Shown: positions 51,950 through 61,153, numbered from the stretch's first letter. The stretch: DNA of 64,000 bases from Photobacterium sanctipauli (GCF_003026495.1 NZ_PYMA01000002.1:372001-436000), one strand, 5' to 3'. Translations and numbers: made by a program. The notes: generated from the sequence alone by a model not told the origin.

Positions 51950-52212
51950 AATAACCTCCGTTAAACGAGTGTCATTATTCTACGAATCTTACAAAGTAAT
52001 GGAAGTTTGTTGAGTGTTTTGTAAACAGCTTTGTGAGGCGATTCAATCTTTGACGGATGCTGACAGAAACTTGTCATTGGCGGGGTGTACTAAACAATAA
52101 AAAGCTGATTGATTACGCCTTGGCAATACAGCTTTGGCGACGAGCAAAACACAAATAGCCACCTACAAGAGGTCAACCCCCTTGTAAGTACTATTGATAT
52201 GCAGACTGAGCT

Positions 52213-52803
52213 TTAACTTAGCTCTGAAAGCAGCTCAGAACGTCGTTCCTGCGGAATGACAGACCAATGCTTGCCGCTGATTGCGCCTTCCAAAGCCCAA
52301 AGCAAGTCAATGCTAACCGTGCCTTGGTGGCAATCTTGCAGTGCCTTGTAAGCATTGATAGAGCCTGCTTCGAACAAGTCTTCAACAGAGGCAATGCCTG
52401 CCTTTTTAAGCATACGCTCATTGGCCAAGCGAAGGTTTGGCAGATCCTTAATACGATCTGGGCCAGCTTTGCTTTTCGTTGCTTTATCTTCTTGAGCAGC
52501 CTCTAAAGAGCGTTTCGCATGACTCAGAATCTTATCTGAATCATCCCACCACTCGTCAGGAATGGCGAAATGCTTGGTTACAACCGGAAAACCACGCTTT
52601 TTGTAGATATAAGGCTTCAGACCTGCTTGTTTAAATTCTTGTTCGTTATCAGCGTTGGCGCGAAGGTGAAGCTTGTCATTCACAACAAGTGCAAACATAG
52701 TTTCACCTGCGAAAATGCCAAATCCGCCAAACATTGATCGCGATTTTACGTTTTTGAAACAACTAAACAGTCGTAATGAGTCTTTAAGTACTGGTTTGTC
52801 CAT
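52213..52803 (-). CDS. tfoY: TfoX-family regulator, TfoY
   Basis: 196 residues from ATG 52803 ([20 protein letters not shown]), with GAAGAAG upstream; a longer frame from 52842 is less likely. The N-terminal TfoX_N domain ([20 protein letters not shown]) and C-terminal TfoX_C domain ([20 protein letters not shown], then [20 protein letters not shown]) are complete. In Vibrio the paralogue controlled by a class-I c-di-GMP riboswitch (Vc2) is TfoY, which promotes motility and other dispersal traits at low c-di-GMP; here the same riboswitch and a terminator lie 58-233 bp upstream, so TfoY rather than TfoX is assigned. Role is taken from that family. Confidence 0.9.
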   Translation of the reverse strand: MDKPVLKDSLRLFSCFKNVKSRSMFGGFGIFAGETMFALVVNDKLHLRANADNEQEFKQAGLKPYIYKKRGFPVVTKHFAIPDEWWDDSDKILSHAKRSLEAAQEDKATKSKAGPDRIKDLPNLRLANERMLKKAGIASVEDLFEAGSINAYKALQDCHQGTVSIDLLWALEGAISGKHWSVIPQERRSELLSELS

Positions 52804-52860
52804 GCTTCTTCTCGGTGAAAAATATCTCGGGTCACCTAACAACAGAGCGAGGATTTCAGA

Positions 52861-52921
52861 TTAGCAAAAAAAACAAAAAAGTAATGTCAGAATACCGTCA
52901 ATTTGTATTCAAATTACTTTT
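52861..52921 (-). terminator. Terminator in the tfoY leader (riboswitch expression platform)
   Basis: On the minus strand, arms AAAAGTAAT/ATTACTTTT enclose an inner stem GAATAC/GTATTC, followed by TTTTTTGTTTTTTTT. It begins 8 nt after the aptamer and ends 58 bp before the tfoY ATG, so it can stop transcription before the gene. Confidence 0.8.
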
Positions 52922-52928
52922 GCTATAT

Positions 52929-53036
52929 CCATCGGCAACCCCGCTACCATAAGTGAAACTAGTTATTGAAAACTAAGTACTATTAGGCCGGTGGCTTTGC
53001 GTCCCAATCTTTCGAAAGGTTTGCCTTGTTCGTGAC
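52929..53036 (-). ncRNA. Class-I cyclic-di-GMP riboswitch (GEMM-I) of tfoY
   Basis: On the minus strand the aptamer reads GGCAAACC, TTCGAAAGA, GGGACGCAAAGCC, CCGGCCTAA and ends GGTAGCGGGGTTGCC, all in the order of the V. cholerae Vc2 aptamer. GGCAA and TTGCC close helix P1; the GAAA tetraloop in the first hairpin and the GGGACGCAAAGCC ligand-binding block are intact. Aptamer, terminator and tfoY are collinear. Confidence 0.95.
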
Positions 53037-53183
53037 AAATTAAGAATATCGCAGAAGCAAATTTTGAACTTGCTTCCACTTTTCAAAGTGTGATATTGCT
53101 CCCAGAAATTTATTGTTGTTTTGGATAGCGCTTAAGCCTATTTTTAAGTGGTTTTGTGTCAAATATTAGAACTTATTTTGGAT

Positions 53184-53209
53184 AAAAAAACGGAGGCTTA
53201 TGCCTCCGT
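53184..53209 (-). terminator. Intrinsic terminator of purR
   Basis: Stem ACGGAGGC/GCCTCCGT, TTAT loop, followed on the minus strand by T6-T7. It lies 39 bp after the purR stop. Confidence 0.92.
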
Positions 53210-53247
53210 TTTAAATATTTATATGCCTAATAATCTAGACTTTATAA

Positions 53248-54252
53248 TTATTTGATATTTTTCACTGACTTACGAATAACAAGTTCAGGCACCATTTCGA
53301 AAATGCGGTGCGCGTGATCTTTGTCTTTCACGCGTTCTAGCAAGATCTCGATCGCGGCTTTACCCAGTCGACGCTTCGGCTGGTGAATTGTCGTCAGTGG
53401 TGGTGAAAAGTACGGTGCCAGATCGATATTGTCGTAGCCGATGATAGAAATATCCTCAGGTACACTGATACCAGCCTGAGCAAAGGTACTGATCATGCCC
53501 ATTGCCATAATGTCGTTGAAACAGAAGATAGCCGTTGGGCGCTCTTCCATTGCAATGATGGCTTCAGCCGCTTTAACCGCTGAATCACATTCAAAGTCAC
53601 CTTCAAGGATCCAGCTTTCATTGATCTCAAGGTCAGCTTCTGTCATCGCTTTCTTGAAACCAACCAATCGTTCACGAACAGCCGCTTTATCTTTGTGGCC
53701 AGTCAAACAGCCAATAGCTTTGTGGCCATGCTCGATGAAGAATTTGGTGGCAACATAACCGCCCATTTCGGCGTTATCCTGGATTTTGTCGGTATGTGGG
53801 CTTTCTGGTCCCCAATCCATGATTACCATTGGCAGATCTTTCTGGCGCTCTAGCAAACCAAGTAGGTTCTCATCGAGGTCAGAACACATCACAAGCAGGC
53901 CATCAACACGTTTTTCAGCCAACATGCGAAGGTAATCGCGCTGTTTAGATAGGTTACCTTCAGTGTTACATAGGATCAGCGTGTAGCCTGATTCATAGCA
54001 GTATTCTTCAACACCATGTACAACCTCGGCAAAAAATGGGTTGGTTGATTTGGTTACCAACATACCGATTGTACGTGTTGTGTTGCATTTTAGGCTTCGC
54101 GCAACAGCACTCGGTGCGTAGTTCAGTTCATCTACGGCGGCCAGTACTTTTTTCTGGGTTGCTTCTGCGACGAAGCGCGTTTTGTTTATCACGTGAGAGA
54201 CGGTGGTTGTAGAAACACCTGCCATACGTGCAACATCTTTAATCGTTGCCAT
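53248..54252 (-). CDS. purR: Purine repressor PurR
   Basis: 334 residues. The helix-turn-helix [20 protein letters not shown], then [13 protein letters not shown], and the hinge [11 protein letters not shown] are those of E. coli PurR, distinguishing it from GalR-type members (TTVSH rather than ATVSR). The effector domain ([56 protein letters not shown]) is full length. With hypoxanthine or guanine bound it represses purine genes. A PurR-box-like dyad lies 215 bp upstream, suggesting autoregulation. Confidence 0.93.
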   Translation of the reverse strand: MATIKDVARMAGVSTTTVSHVINKTRFVAEATQKKVLAAVDELNYAPSAVARSLKCNTTRTIGMLVTKSTNPFFAEVVHGVEEYCYESGYTLILCNTEGNLSKQRDYLRMLAEKRVDGLLVMCSDLDENLLGLLERQKDLPMVIMDWGPESPHTDKIQDNAEMGGYVATKFFIEHGHKAIGCLTGHKDKAAVRERLVGFKKAMTEADLEINESWILEGDFECDSAVKAAEAIIAMEERPTAIFCFNDIMAMGMISTFAQAGISVPEDISIIGYDNIDLAPYFSPPLTTIHQPKRRLGKAAIEILLERVKDKDHAHRIFEMVPELVIRKSVKNIK

Positions 54253-54466
54253 ATTTATTCTTCTAATAATAAAGGTCTTATGACCTGTTTAGTTTTAGCT
54301 TTACTCAATAGAGTAGTGAACTTGATGAATATGCGCTTTACAGTTCACTGTTCTGTTGAGTAAAGACGACAGAAACGGCAAAAAGCCGCAACACGAATGG
54401 GCGGCTTCGTTTCTTATAATTCATATTTTAAGCGATGACAATCTGATGAGTGATGAGTGTTTCATT

Positions 54467-54482
54467 GTGTAATCGCTTGCGT
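54467..54482. promoter_or_regulatory. PurR-box-like operator upstream of purR
   Basis: GTGTAATCGCTTGCGT compared with the PurR consensus ANGCAANCGNTTNCNT keeps the central AAnCGnTT and right half, with two mismatches on the left. It lies 215 bp upstream of the purR start. Confidence 0.45.
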
Positions 54483-54620
54483 TCACATTTTACCGAGTGT
54501 AGCAGAGAGTGCAATATTTCTTGATGTAATAAGTGGGAATAGTTGATTGCTATCAAACTTCTATTGCACCAGCCAGTTAATTGCAAAGGCGGCTGCTATT
54601 GATACTGTTTATGGTGATAA

Positions 54621-54652
54621 CAAAAAGCCTGTTAAGAGTATTAACAGGCTTT
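54621..54652 (-). terminator. Intrinsic terminator of the tonB-hmuV operon
   Basis: A 12-bp perfect stem AAAGCCTGTTAA/TTAACAGGCTTT with a 5-nt loop and T5 on the minus strand, 43 bp after hmuV. Confidence 0.92.
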
Positions 54653-54694
54653 GAAAGGCTGAAATCAGCATTAAGCGGTTATGACTACGCTAGG

Positions 54695-55534
54695 TTAAGC
54701 TCCCATGCTGAGCTCAACGGTTTGGTGGTTGGCTGCCGGTAGTACGATAGGGTAGTGGTCAATAGGGTGCTGAGTTATGCAAACCGGCCAACCGTATACG
54801 CGCTCAATGGTTTCAGCAGTGAGGGCTTGTGCTGGGGAGCCGTCAGCTTGTATCTTACCTTCGTTGAGGATCACTAAGCGATCGGCATATTGTGCCGCTA
54901 AGTTAAGATCGTGGATGACGATAATCACTGCCGCGCCAGCCTTGGCCATGGCTTTGGCAACTTGCAAGGTTTTGTGCTGGTGGGCAAGATCGAGTGCCGA
55001 GGTGGGCTCGTCTAGCATCAAGATACATTGCTCTCCAGCTAGGCTTAATTGGGTAAGCACTCGCGCAAAATGCACACGCTGCTTCTCACCACCCGATAAC
55101 GTAGGGTAGAGGCGATTGCTGAGTGAAGTGACATCAACCAGTGACATTTTTTCGTTGGCGATGCTGGTGGTTTGCTTGTTCGGCAAGGTTAGGGGCAGTG
55201 CACCCAACTCGACTACTTCTTGCGCAGTGAATGCGAAAGTCAGGTTGCTATGTTGGGGTAATACACCAAGGTGCTTTGCCAATTCACCGGCAGGCCAATT
55301 GTCACGTGCTTGGTTAAAAAAGCTGACATGCCCTGTCGCAGATTGTTCACCACAAAGTACTTTTAGTAATGTACTTTTACCCGCACCATTTGGCCCCAAG
55401 AGGGCCGTCAGTTCTCCGCTCTTTATCTGAATTGCAAGGTCATCGAGTAACACTTTATTACCAAGGCGAAGGTTTAGCCCCGACGCTTCGATAGCATACT
55501 CAAAATCAGTCTGCTGAGTTGTCGATGCTGTCAT
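54695..55534 (-). CDS. hmuV: Haem ABC transporter ATP-binding protein HmuV (HutD)
   Basis: 279 residues. Walker A GPNGAGKSTLL, Q-loop LPQHSNLTFAF, signature LSGGEKQRVHFARVL, Walker B CILMLDEPTSALDLA and the switch His IVIHDLNLA are complete. It energises haem import through HmuU. Its ATG overlaps the hmuU stop by four bases. In V. cholerae the equivalent gene is hutD. It is last in the tonB-exbB-exbD-hmuT-hmuU-hmuV unit, and is followed by a strong terminator. Confidence 0.94.
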   Translation of the reverse strand: MTASTTQQTDFEYAIEASGLNLRLGNKVLLDDLAIQIKSGELTALLGPNGAGKSTLLKVLCGEQSATGHVSFFNQARDNWPAGELAKHLGVLPQHSNLTFAFTAQEVVELGALPLTLPNKQTTSIANEKMSLVDVTSLSNRLYPTLSGGEKQRVHFARVLTQLSLAGEQCILMLDEPTSALDLAHQHKTLQVAKAMAKAGAAVIIVIHDLNLAAQYADRLVILNEGKIQADGSPAQALTAETIERVYGWPVCITQHPIDHYPIVLPAANHQTVELSMGA

Positions 55535-56568
55535 GACAATCTACCTTTTTGTTTCATTAGCAAGAAAATAAAGAACGGCGCGCCAAGCAATGCGGTAATG
55601 ATACCAACAGGTAGCTCTGCAGGAGCAACAATGACACGGGCAAGCATATCCGCGACTAGTAGAATCAGTGCTCCAAGTAACGCCGACAGAGGTAGCAGCA
55701 CCTTATGGTTCGGACCAGTTAGCATACGTCCAAGGTGAGGAACGATTAAGCCAACAAAACCAATAACCCCACTCAGTGAAACAGCAATACCGACACCTGC
55801 AGCACAAAGTAAAATCAGAATACGTTTAAGCGACTGCACGTTGACGCCCATGTGCTTGGCTTCTGCTTCACCCAACAAGAAAGCATTAAGGGCATTGGCA
55901 TTTCGCTCAAACAAGAACATTAAAACGGCAAGTGTAGTGTAAGCGAGTGCAATGCCTGGCCAGGTTGCGCCTGCCAATGACCCCATGGTCCATAGAGATA
56001 GATCACGCAGTGCTTGATCATCTGCATAGTAGTTCATTAGTCCTAGTGCAGCACCAGATAGTGCGCCAATGGCCACACCGGCTAAGAGCATCACTGTTAC
56101 CGATGTACCATTTTTATCAGTACCCAACTGGTAGACAAAAAAGGTACTGATTGCGCCACCAAGAAAGGCAAAAACAGGCACCGTACCCAGGGTCAAAAGC
56201 AAAGGGAACGAGGCTGCAAGCGGGGCAAATACCACGATTGCAAGCGCAGCACCTAGGCTTGCACCACCAGAAACACCAATGATGCCTGGATCGGCAAGCG
56301 GGTTGCGGAACAGGCCCTGCATCACTGCACCACAGAGGGCTAAGATGGCGCCAATGGCCATACCAAGCAAGGTACGCGGTAGGCGGATTTGATTAATGAC
56401 AATCTGAATATGCTCAGGCAAGTCCGATTGCCATGGAATCAAAGCTTTAAAGCTGTCAGTGAAACTGATTGCCATCGGCCCTATCACCACCGATGAGGTG
56501 ATGGCAAAAAACAGAAGTAAGATCCCGACAGGAAAAATAATCTGACTTGGAATACGGTGAGACTGCAT
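55531..56568 (-). CDS. hmuU: Haem ABC transporter permease HmuU (HutC)
   Basis: 345 residues, about ten hydrophobic helices of the FecCD type. IRLPRTLLGMAIGAILALCG opens the second helix region and VMQGLFRNPLADPGIIGVSG is the FecCD signature; SGVIGFVGLIVPHLGRML is the conserved C-terminal loop contacting the ATPase. With HmuV it forms the inner-membrane haem channel. It follows hmuT after 19 bp and overlaps hmuV by four bases. Confidence 0.94.
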   Translation of the reverse strand: MQSHRIPSQIIFPVGILLLFFAITSSVVIGPMAISFTDSFKALIPWQSDLPEHIQIVINQIRLPRTLLGMAIGAILALCGAVMQGLFRNPLADPGIIGVSGGASLGAALAIVVFAPLAASFPLLLTLGTVPVFAFLGGAISTFFVYQLGTDKNGTSVTVMLLAGVAIGALSGAALGLMNYYADDQALRDLSLWTMGSLAGATWPGIALAYTTLAVLMFLFERNANALNAFLLGEAEAKHMGVNVQSLKRILILLCAAGVGIAVSLSGVIGFVGLIVPHLGRMLTGPNHKVLLPLSALLGALILLVADMLARVIVAPAELPVGIITALLGAPFFIFLLMKQKGRLS

Positions 56569-56587
56569 GGTCGCTACTACTTAATTA

Positions 56588-57424
56588 TTATTTCTTATAG
56601 AAAACGGAGTTTAGGCGCTCTGCTTCACTAAGGCTTTTCAGGCCAAGCCCACCGATTAGGGCGGTACCATCAATCATTGCCAATGCTTTATTCTGACCAG
56701 CTGGCGTTGCAGCCAGTAGTGGCATTTGTTTAAGTAGTTCATCAGCCGAGCCAATTTTACTCATGGTGCGCGAGCTAAGCAGAATAATATCTGGTTGCAT
56801 CTGTACCATTGCCTCTAGTGAGACTGGCTTGTATGACTCAACGGCATCTGCGGCTGGGTTGATTGCGCCAGCAAGGCGAATAACAGTATCAGCAGTGGTA
56901 TTACGTCCAGCAACGTTAGCCGGGCGGCCATCGTGAATCATTAAGAATAGGACTTTCTTTTTACGGTCTTGGTTTTCAAGGTTGGCATTAATGGCTGCTA
57001 CCTTTGCTTCAACGTCTTTCTGGAGCTCGACAGCTTTGTCGGATGTGTCGGTTAGTTCACCAACTTGTTCAATACGAACCATTAAGTCTTCAACGGTTTC
57101 ACCGGAGTTCAGTACATCGACTTCAATACCAGCTTGTTTTAGCAAATCAAGTGTACTTTGGGGACCCATTTCGTTTGAACCAAGAAGGCGGGTTGGGTTT
57201 AGGGCAATCAAGCTTTCTGCAGATAGTTGGCGGTGGTAGCCCAATACTGGCATATCTTTGTCGACCATCGATTTACTGGTAACGTCGACAGCAACAAGCT
57301 GCTCTTGCGCATCCATTGCGTTGATAATTTCTGTAATTGCGGCACCGGCACTAATAATGCGCTCACTTGCAAATGTTGATGTCGCGGCAAAAAGTAATGC
57401 TGTTGCCAAAGTGATACGCTTCAT
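56588..57424 (-). CDS. hmuT: Periplasmic haem-binding protein HmuT (HutB)
   Basis: 278 residues. Signal peptide to LLFAATSTFA (residue 19). A class-III binding fold (SAGAAITEIINAMDAQEQLV, GYHRQLSAESLIALNPTRLL) carries the Tyr/His pair (GYHRQ) near residue 63 that in HmuT proteins ligates haem. It hands haem to HmuUV. Its ATG overlaps the exbD stop (ATGA at 57421-57424). Confidence 0.93.
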   Translation of the reverse strand: MKRITLATALLFAATSTFASERIISAGAAITEIINAMDAQEQLVAVDVTSKSMVDKDMPVLGYHRQLSAESLIALNPTRLLGSNEMGPQSTLDLLKQAGIEVDVLNSGETVEDLMVRIEQVGELTDTSDKAVELQKDVEAKVAAINANLENQDRKKKVLFLMIHDGRPANVAGRNTTADTVIRLAGAINPAADAVESYKPVSLEAMVQMQPDIILLSSRTMSKIGSADELLKQMPLLAATPAGQNKALAMIDGTALIGGLGLKSLSEAERLNSVFYKK

Positions 57425-57843
57425 GATTTGTCCTCTTCCATTAATAGCTGTGTCGCTTTGATGTCGTTTTGTTGCAAGAAAGCGAGTAATTTAAGCATGT
57501 TTTCTACTGTGCCTGCTTTGTCTGCCCCGATGACAACGGGTTTGTCAGGGTTGGCTTTAACTTCTTTCAGCAGTTCAGTTTTGAAGGCATCCCAATCTTC
57601 GATTTCATTGCCCTGAAGCGCCCAATATGGTGATTCAGCGGTAATATTAACCGTGATAGGATCAGATTCTGTTTCTTGTAGAGCTTGAGTCTCGGTTTGA
57701 GGCAGCTCTACATCGAGTGATTGGATCTTTACGCTTGCGGTCAACAGCAGAAATACCATCACAATAAATATAATATCGAGCAGAGGGGTTAAATCTGGTT
57801 TTAACTCATCTGTGTCAGTAATGCTTTGGTGTGTCCGGATCAT
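57421..57843 (-). CDS. exbD: ExbD biopolymer transport protein
   Basis: 140 residues. One N-terminal membrane helix with the essential Asp in LTPLLDIIFIVMVFLLLTAS, then a periplasmic TolR-like domain (KPVVIGADKAGTVENMLKLL). ExbD works with ExbB to energise TonB. It overlaps exbB by four bases upstream (ATGA at 57840-57843) and hmuT by four bases downstream, an unusually tight chain. Confidence 0.93.
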   Translation of the reverse strand: MIRTHQSITDTDELKPDLTPLLDIIFIVMVFLLLTASVKIQSLDVELPQTETQALQETESDPITVNITAESPYWALQGNEIEDWDAFKTELLKEVKANPDKPVVIGADKAGTVENMLKLLAFLQQNDIKATQLLMEEDKS

Positions 57844-58529
57844 GCCTTAGCCTCTGATTGTTCCTCGCTCTTTTGTTGTTGCTTTGGAGAACATGTTGGC
57901 CCTAGGGATAGGCCTTCTAGCCATAGGTTACAGTGGTTTAGGCTGTGCTCTAGCTTTGCAGTAACTTTATCGGCCCACAAGCCAAGCAGTTGGGCACCTG
58001 TAATTGCTGGTAGGGCAATAATAAGGCCCGCAGCGGTTGTGCGCATCGCAAGGCCAAGCCCGTCAGCCAAATCATTTGGTGTGACTGCCCCCGTGCTCAT
58101 TGCGATGCCCTTAAACATTTCAATTAGGCCAAGAACAGTGCCCAGTAGGCCAAGTAATGGGCTGATCACACCAATAAGACCGAGTAGGCGAAGGCCGGAG
58201 CGTAACTGTGAGCGCTTTTGCTGAAGCCAGATCCCCGCCGCGTCTTCACGCAAAGGCTTGGCAAAGTGACGGTGTGAAATAAGCATGGAGACGCCTTTAA
58301 ATAGTAAAGGACGTTTTGATTTTAGATCATCGGCAAGCTTATCGAGGCCAGATTCATCATCACGGCTATGAGTTGCTAAAATTGCATCAATTTTACTGCG
58401 GCCAACACCTGTACAAAGTAGTACTTGAATACAGCGTTCGATCAAAATCATGACGGTGAGTGCCGAGCATAAAAGCAAAGGTGCAGTCATGAGGCCGAAT
58501 TGGTTTTGTAGGGAGTGAAACATTTCCAT
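57840..58529 (-). CDS. exbB: ExbB biopolymer transport protein
   Basis: 229 residues, MotA/TolQ/ExbB family. Three hydrophobic segments are visible: PLLLCSALTVMILIERCIQV, LGLIGVISPLLGLLGTVLGL and AMRTTAAGLIIALPAITGAQ. The cytoplasmic loop between the first and second is charged, as expected. ExbB-ExbD harvest the proton motive force for TonB. It starts 19 bp after tonB. Confidence 0.93.
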   Translation of the reverse strand: MEMFHSLQNQFGLMTAPLLLCSALTVMILIERCIQVLLCTGVGRSKIDAILATHSRDDESGLDKLADDLKSKRPLLFKGVSMLISHRHFAKPLREDAAGIWLQQKRSQLRSGLRLLGLIGVISPLLGLLGTVLGLIEMFKGIAMSTGAVTPNDLADGLGLAMRTTAAGLIIALPAITGAQLLGLWADKVTAKLEHSLNHCNLWLEGLSLGPTCSPKQQQKSEEQSEAKA

Positions 58530-58548
58530 GAGTGTATCCAGTTAATAC

Positions 58549-59301
58549 TTAATCTAGCTTAAATCGAACAGGGATTTGTACGCGATGGGCAATCGCTTGA
58601 CCATCAACAATATGTGATGAAAAACGCCAACGTTTAATTGCATCAAGGGCCGCCTCATCTAGCACAATAGCCCCTGAAGATTGAACTAGGTTGTGTTTGA
58701 CTTGTTTACCTTTTTCGTCAATCCAAACCTCAACCAATACTTGGCCTTCCAAGCCACGACGTTTAGCAATACGTGGATACTTCACTGGGCTTGGGCGGGT
58801 TGCGAAAGTTGGTTTGGTGACCAATTTTGGTGAATTATTAACGCCAGAAGCAGCTTCAGATTTAGGCAATGGTTTTGTCTTTGCAACAGGCGGCTTTTGT
58901 TCTGGTTTCTTTTCTGGGACTGGTGCTTTCTTTTCGGCAACAGGTTGCTTTACCACTTTCGGCTCAACTTTCTTAACTGGCTTAGGTGGTGTTTTCTTCA
59001 CTACTGGCTCAGGTGCCTTTTTAGGCTCAGGCTTTGGTTCAGGCTGCTTTTTCTTTACCAGTTTTTTTACTTCAGTTTCTTTTTGAATCGGTTTTGGTTC
59101 CGGTTTAGGTGCCGGAGGTGGTGGTTCAACTGCAGCAGGGGCAGGTTGAGGTGCAGGCGCGGAAACTAGGTTCAATGAGACCTTAGTTGAATCTGCACCA
59201 ACAGGCATAGCCATCACCATTTTATTGGGTACAGCCGAAAGCAAGACACCGTGTAAAGCGATGGAAACTGCTCCAGCGATGACATATCTTTTCGTGTTCA
59301 C
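58549..59301 (-). CDS. tonB: TonB energy-transducing protein
   Basis: 250 residues from GTG 59301 (MNTKRYVIAGAVSIALHGVL), chosen because AGGGG lies 6 bp upstream; a GTG at 59316 lacks this. One membrane helix carries the conserved SxxxH-like segment (SIALHG). A long Pro/Lys/Glu-rich span (about 55-150, PEPKPEPKKAPEPVVKK) bridges the periplasm. The C-terminal domain ends PRIAKRRGLEGQVLVEVWID...RVQIPVRFKLD. TonB delivers energy to outer-membrane haem receptors; none is encoded in the window. It is first in the operon, facing Fur-like sites. Confidence 0.92.
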   Translation of the reverse strand: MNTKRYVIAGAVSIALHGVLLSAVPNKMVMAMPVGADSTKVSLNLVSAPAPQPAPAAVEPPPPAPKPEPKPIQKETEVKKLVKKKQPEPKPEPKKAPEPVVKKTPPKPVKKVEPKVVKQPVAEKKAPVPEKKPEQKPPVAKTKPLPKSEAASGVNNSPKLVTKPTFATRPSPVKYPRIAKRRGLEGQVLVEVWIDEKGKQVKHNLVQSSGAIVLDEAALDAIKRWRFSSHIVDGQAIAHRVQIPVRFKLD

Positions 59302-59392
59302 TATAAACCCCTGCACATACTAAATCTCTGTATGTTGTTGTTACTGAATGATTAAATTCTATTAACATAACTATCATCAATAGAAGATAATC

Positions 59393-59411
59393 AAGAATGG
59401 TTCTCATTATC
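59393..59411. promoter_or_regulatory. Fur-box-like site 1
   Basis: The 19-mer AAGAATGGTTCTCATTATC matches the last 17 positions of GATAATGATAATCATTATC at 13 bases, with the right arm CATTATC exact. It lies 92 bp upstream of tonB and would repress in iron-replete cells. Confidence 0.5.
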
Positions 59412-59422
59412 CATGTAATCGT

Positions 59423-59441
59423 AATAATAGCAATTATCATT
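59423..59441. promoter_or_regulatory. Fur-box-like site 2
   Basis: AATAATAGCAATTATCATT matches the 19-bp Fur consensus at 12 positions and reads as a run of NATNAT hexamers. It lies between tonB and hutW. Confidence 0.45.
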
Positions 59442-59719
59442 TGCAATATTATTAGCGGGTGATTATGATTTAGCGCAAATAATAGTGCTTCTCATTACGG
59501 CCCATGAATGGTTGTTTTGAAGAATCATGACAACAAGGGCTCAGCCCGCAAGAAAGTAACAGTCTGCACGTATGCTCAACGTGGCATCAGGTTTAATAGT
59601 GTGCTTAAGAAAAACTAGCCTGGTGGAGGACAAACTGACAGTAGCAATACCTAGTCATAAATATAATCGGTGTTGTTCCTGTTAAGGAGGCGCTAGCCTG
59701 GCTAGCTCGAAAGTTATAG

Positions 59720-61105
59720 ATGAAAGAACAGCAATCAATAAACCTAGAAGTACTGTCGGAAGAATTACTGACAGAGGAAGTGATTGGCAAGCATACTCCG
59801 GATCCGCTTCGATATGCTTTTGCCAATAAGCGCTCTGCACATGCCGGCGGTATGAGTGCGATGATCGCTGAAGATCAGCGTCAAGCGCTTGCGACAGAAG
59901 CTTTATCATATGTTGCGGATGAACCAAACAGCCGTTGCCTATATATTCATATTCCTTTCTGCCGTGTTCGCTGTACTTATTGCAATTTCTTCCAGTATGC
60001 ATCCAGCCAAAAACTGATTGATGAATACTTTGAAGCACTGATGGTTGAGCTTAAAGTTAAGGCTGCAATGCCTTGGACACAAGCGGCTCCATTCCGTGCT
60101 GTATATGTTGGTGGTGGTACACCGACAGATTTGTCGCCTGAGCACTTGGTTCGTCTTGGCAAGATGCTTCGTTCTCACTTCCCATTGACTACTGATTGTG
60201 AAATCACACTCGAAGGCCGCATTAACCGCTTCAGCGATGAGATGTTTGATTCGGCATTGGAAGGTGGCTTTAATCGCTTTTCATTTGGTGTACAAAGCTT
60301 TGATACCACGGTTCGTCGTAAAGCCAAGCGTCTTGATGACCGTGAGCCAGTGTTAGAGCGCATTCAATCACTAAGTGCGGCTAATGCTGCGCCGATTGTC
60401 ATTGACCTATTATTTGGTCTGCCATACCAAGATATGGATGTATGGCAGCGAGACTTGCAAGATTTCCTCGATAGCGGCGCGCATGGCGTTGACTTGTACC
60501 AACTTATCGAAATGGGTGGTACACCGATGAAGGGAATGATTGAGAAAGGCAAGCTACCTGAGCCAGCCGACACGCCAACCAAAGCGTCGATGTTCGAATA
60601 TGGTGTGAACTTCATGGCTAAGCATCACGTACGTCGATTAAGCGGTAACCACTGGGCGCGTGATAACCGCGAGCGCAGCATCTATAACAGCTTGGCAAAA
60701 ACATCTGCCGAGGTACTGCCGTTAGGTGCTGGTGCTGGTGGTAACGTGGGTGGATATGGTTTTATGCAGCACCGCACGCTGGATGCATACATTGAATCAA
60801 TTAAAAATGGTGAACTGCCATTAGCCATGATGACTAAGTCATCACCACAGGCGGCATTGCACTCAGAAATCAAAGCCAGTTTCGACCGAGGCTTTTTGTC
60901 AGCCCGCGATTTTGAGCTTAAGTTTAAGCTAGACATCTTCAAGCTGTGCATGCCTTTATTCAAAGCTTGGCAGCGTAATGGGTTAGTTGAAATCGAAGAT
61001 GGCTACCTGTCATTGACATTGGCCGGTACTTTCTGGTCGGTGACACTAGCTCAGGCGATGATTCAAGTTTTACAACAACATAGCATGAACAAGATTGCAG
61101 CCTAA
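59720..61105 (+). CDS. hutW: HutW/ChuW radical-SAM haem-utilisation protein
   Basis: 461 residues. The radical-SAM cluster is C-RVR-C-TY-C in CRVRCTYCNFF (about residue 80), fitting C-x3-C-x2-C, followed by RAVYVGGGTPTDL and DLLFGLPYQDMDVWQRDLQD, as in HemN-related ChuW. ChuW-type enzymes open the haem ring with release of iron, probably anaerobically. A stop codon immediately before the ATG fixes the start; only GAAAG stands at normal Shine-Dalgarno distance. It is first of hutW-hutX-hutZ, all plus strand. Confidence 0.93.
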   Translation: MKEQQSINLEVLSEELLTEEVIGKHTPDPLRYAFANKRSAHAGGMSAMIAEDQRQALATEALSYVADEPNSRCLYIHIPFCRVRCTYCNFFQYASSQKLIDEYFEALMVELKVKAAMPWTQAAPFRAVYVGGGTPTDLSPEHLVRLGKMLRSHFPLTTDCEITLEGRINRFSDEMFDSALEGGFNRFSFGVQSFDTTVRRKAKRLDDREPVLERIQSLSAANAAPIVIDLLFGLPYQDMDVWQRDLQDFLDSGAHGVDLYQLIEMGGTPMKGMIEKGKLPEPADTPTKASMFEYGVNFMAKHHVRRLSGNHWARDNRERSIYNSLAKTSAEVLPLGAGAGGNVGGYGFMQHRTLDAYIESIKNGELPLAMMTKSSPQAALHSEIKASFDRGFLSARDFELKFKLDIFKLCMPLFKAWQRNGLVEIEDGYLSLTLAGTFWSVTLAQAMIQVLQQHSMNKIAA

Positions 61106-61153
61106 CGGTTGCCCATTTTTAGAAATGTACATTGAAGTACTAGGAGATACATT

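Larger units (their letters stand above)
54253..54694. other. purR upstream region and hmuV 3' region
   Basis: 442 bp. It holds a PurR-box-like site and the hmuV terminator (both listed) and an imperfect nested dyad at about 54372-54413 (GAAACG...CGTTTC with inner GCCGC/GCGGC). No gene is seen. Confidence 0.5.
59317..59719. promoter_or_regulatory. Divergent control region of tonB and hutW
   Basis: 403 bp, rich in AATNATNATT sequence. Two Fur-box-like 19-mers are listed separately. A third weaker match (around CTTCTCATTAC, 59488-59498) lies beyond. A strong AAGGAGG (59684-59690) stands 29 bp before the hutW ATG, with a small hairpin GCTAGC-CTG-GCTAGC between. Confidence 0.65.

Noticed and set aside
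57826..58224. 132-codon frame antisense to exbB
   Set aside because: Shadow of exbB, without ribosome site or family match.
58691..59086. 131-codon Gly/Phe-rich frame antisense to tonB
   Set aside because: Its composition is the complement of the Pro/Lys-rich TonB linker.
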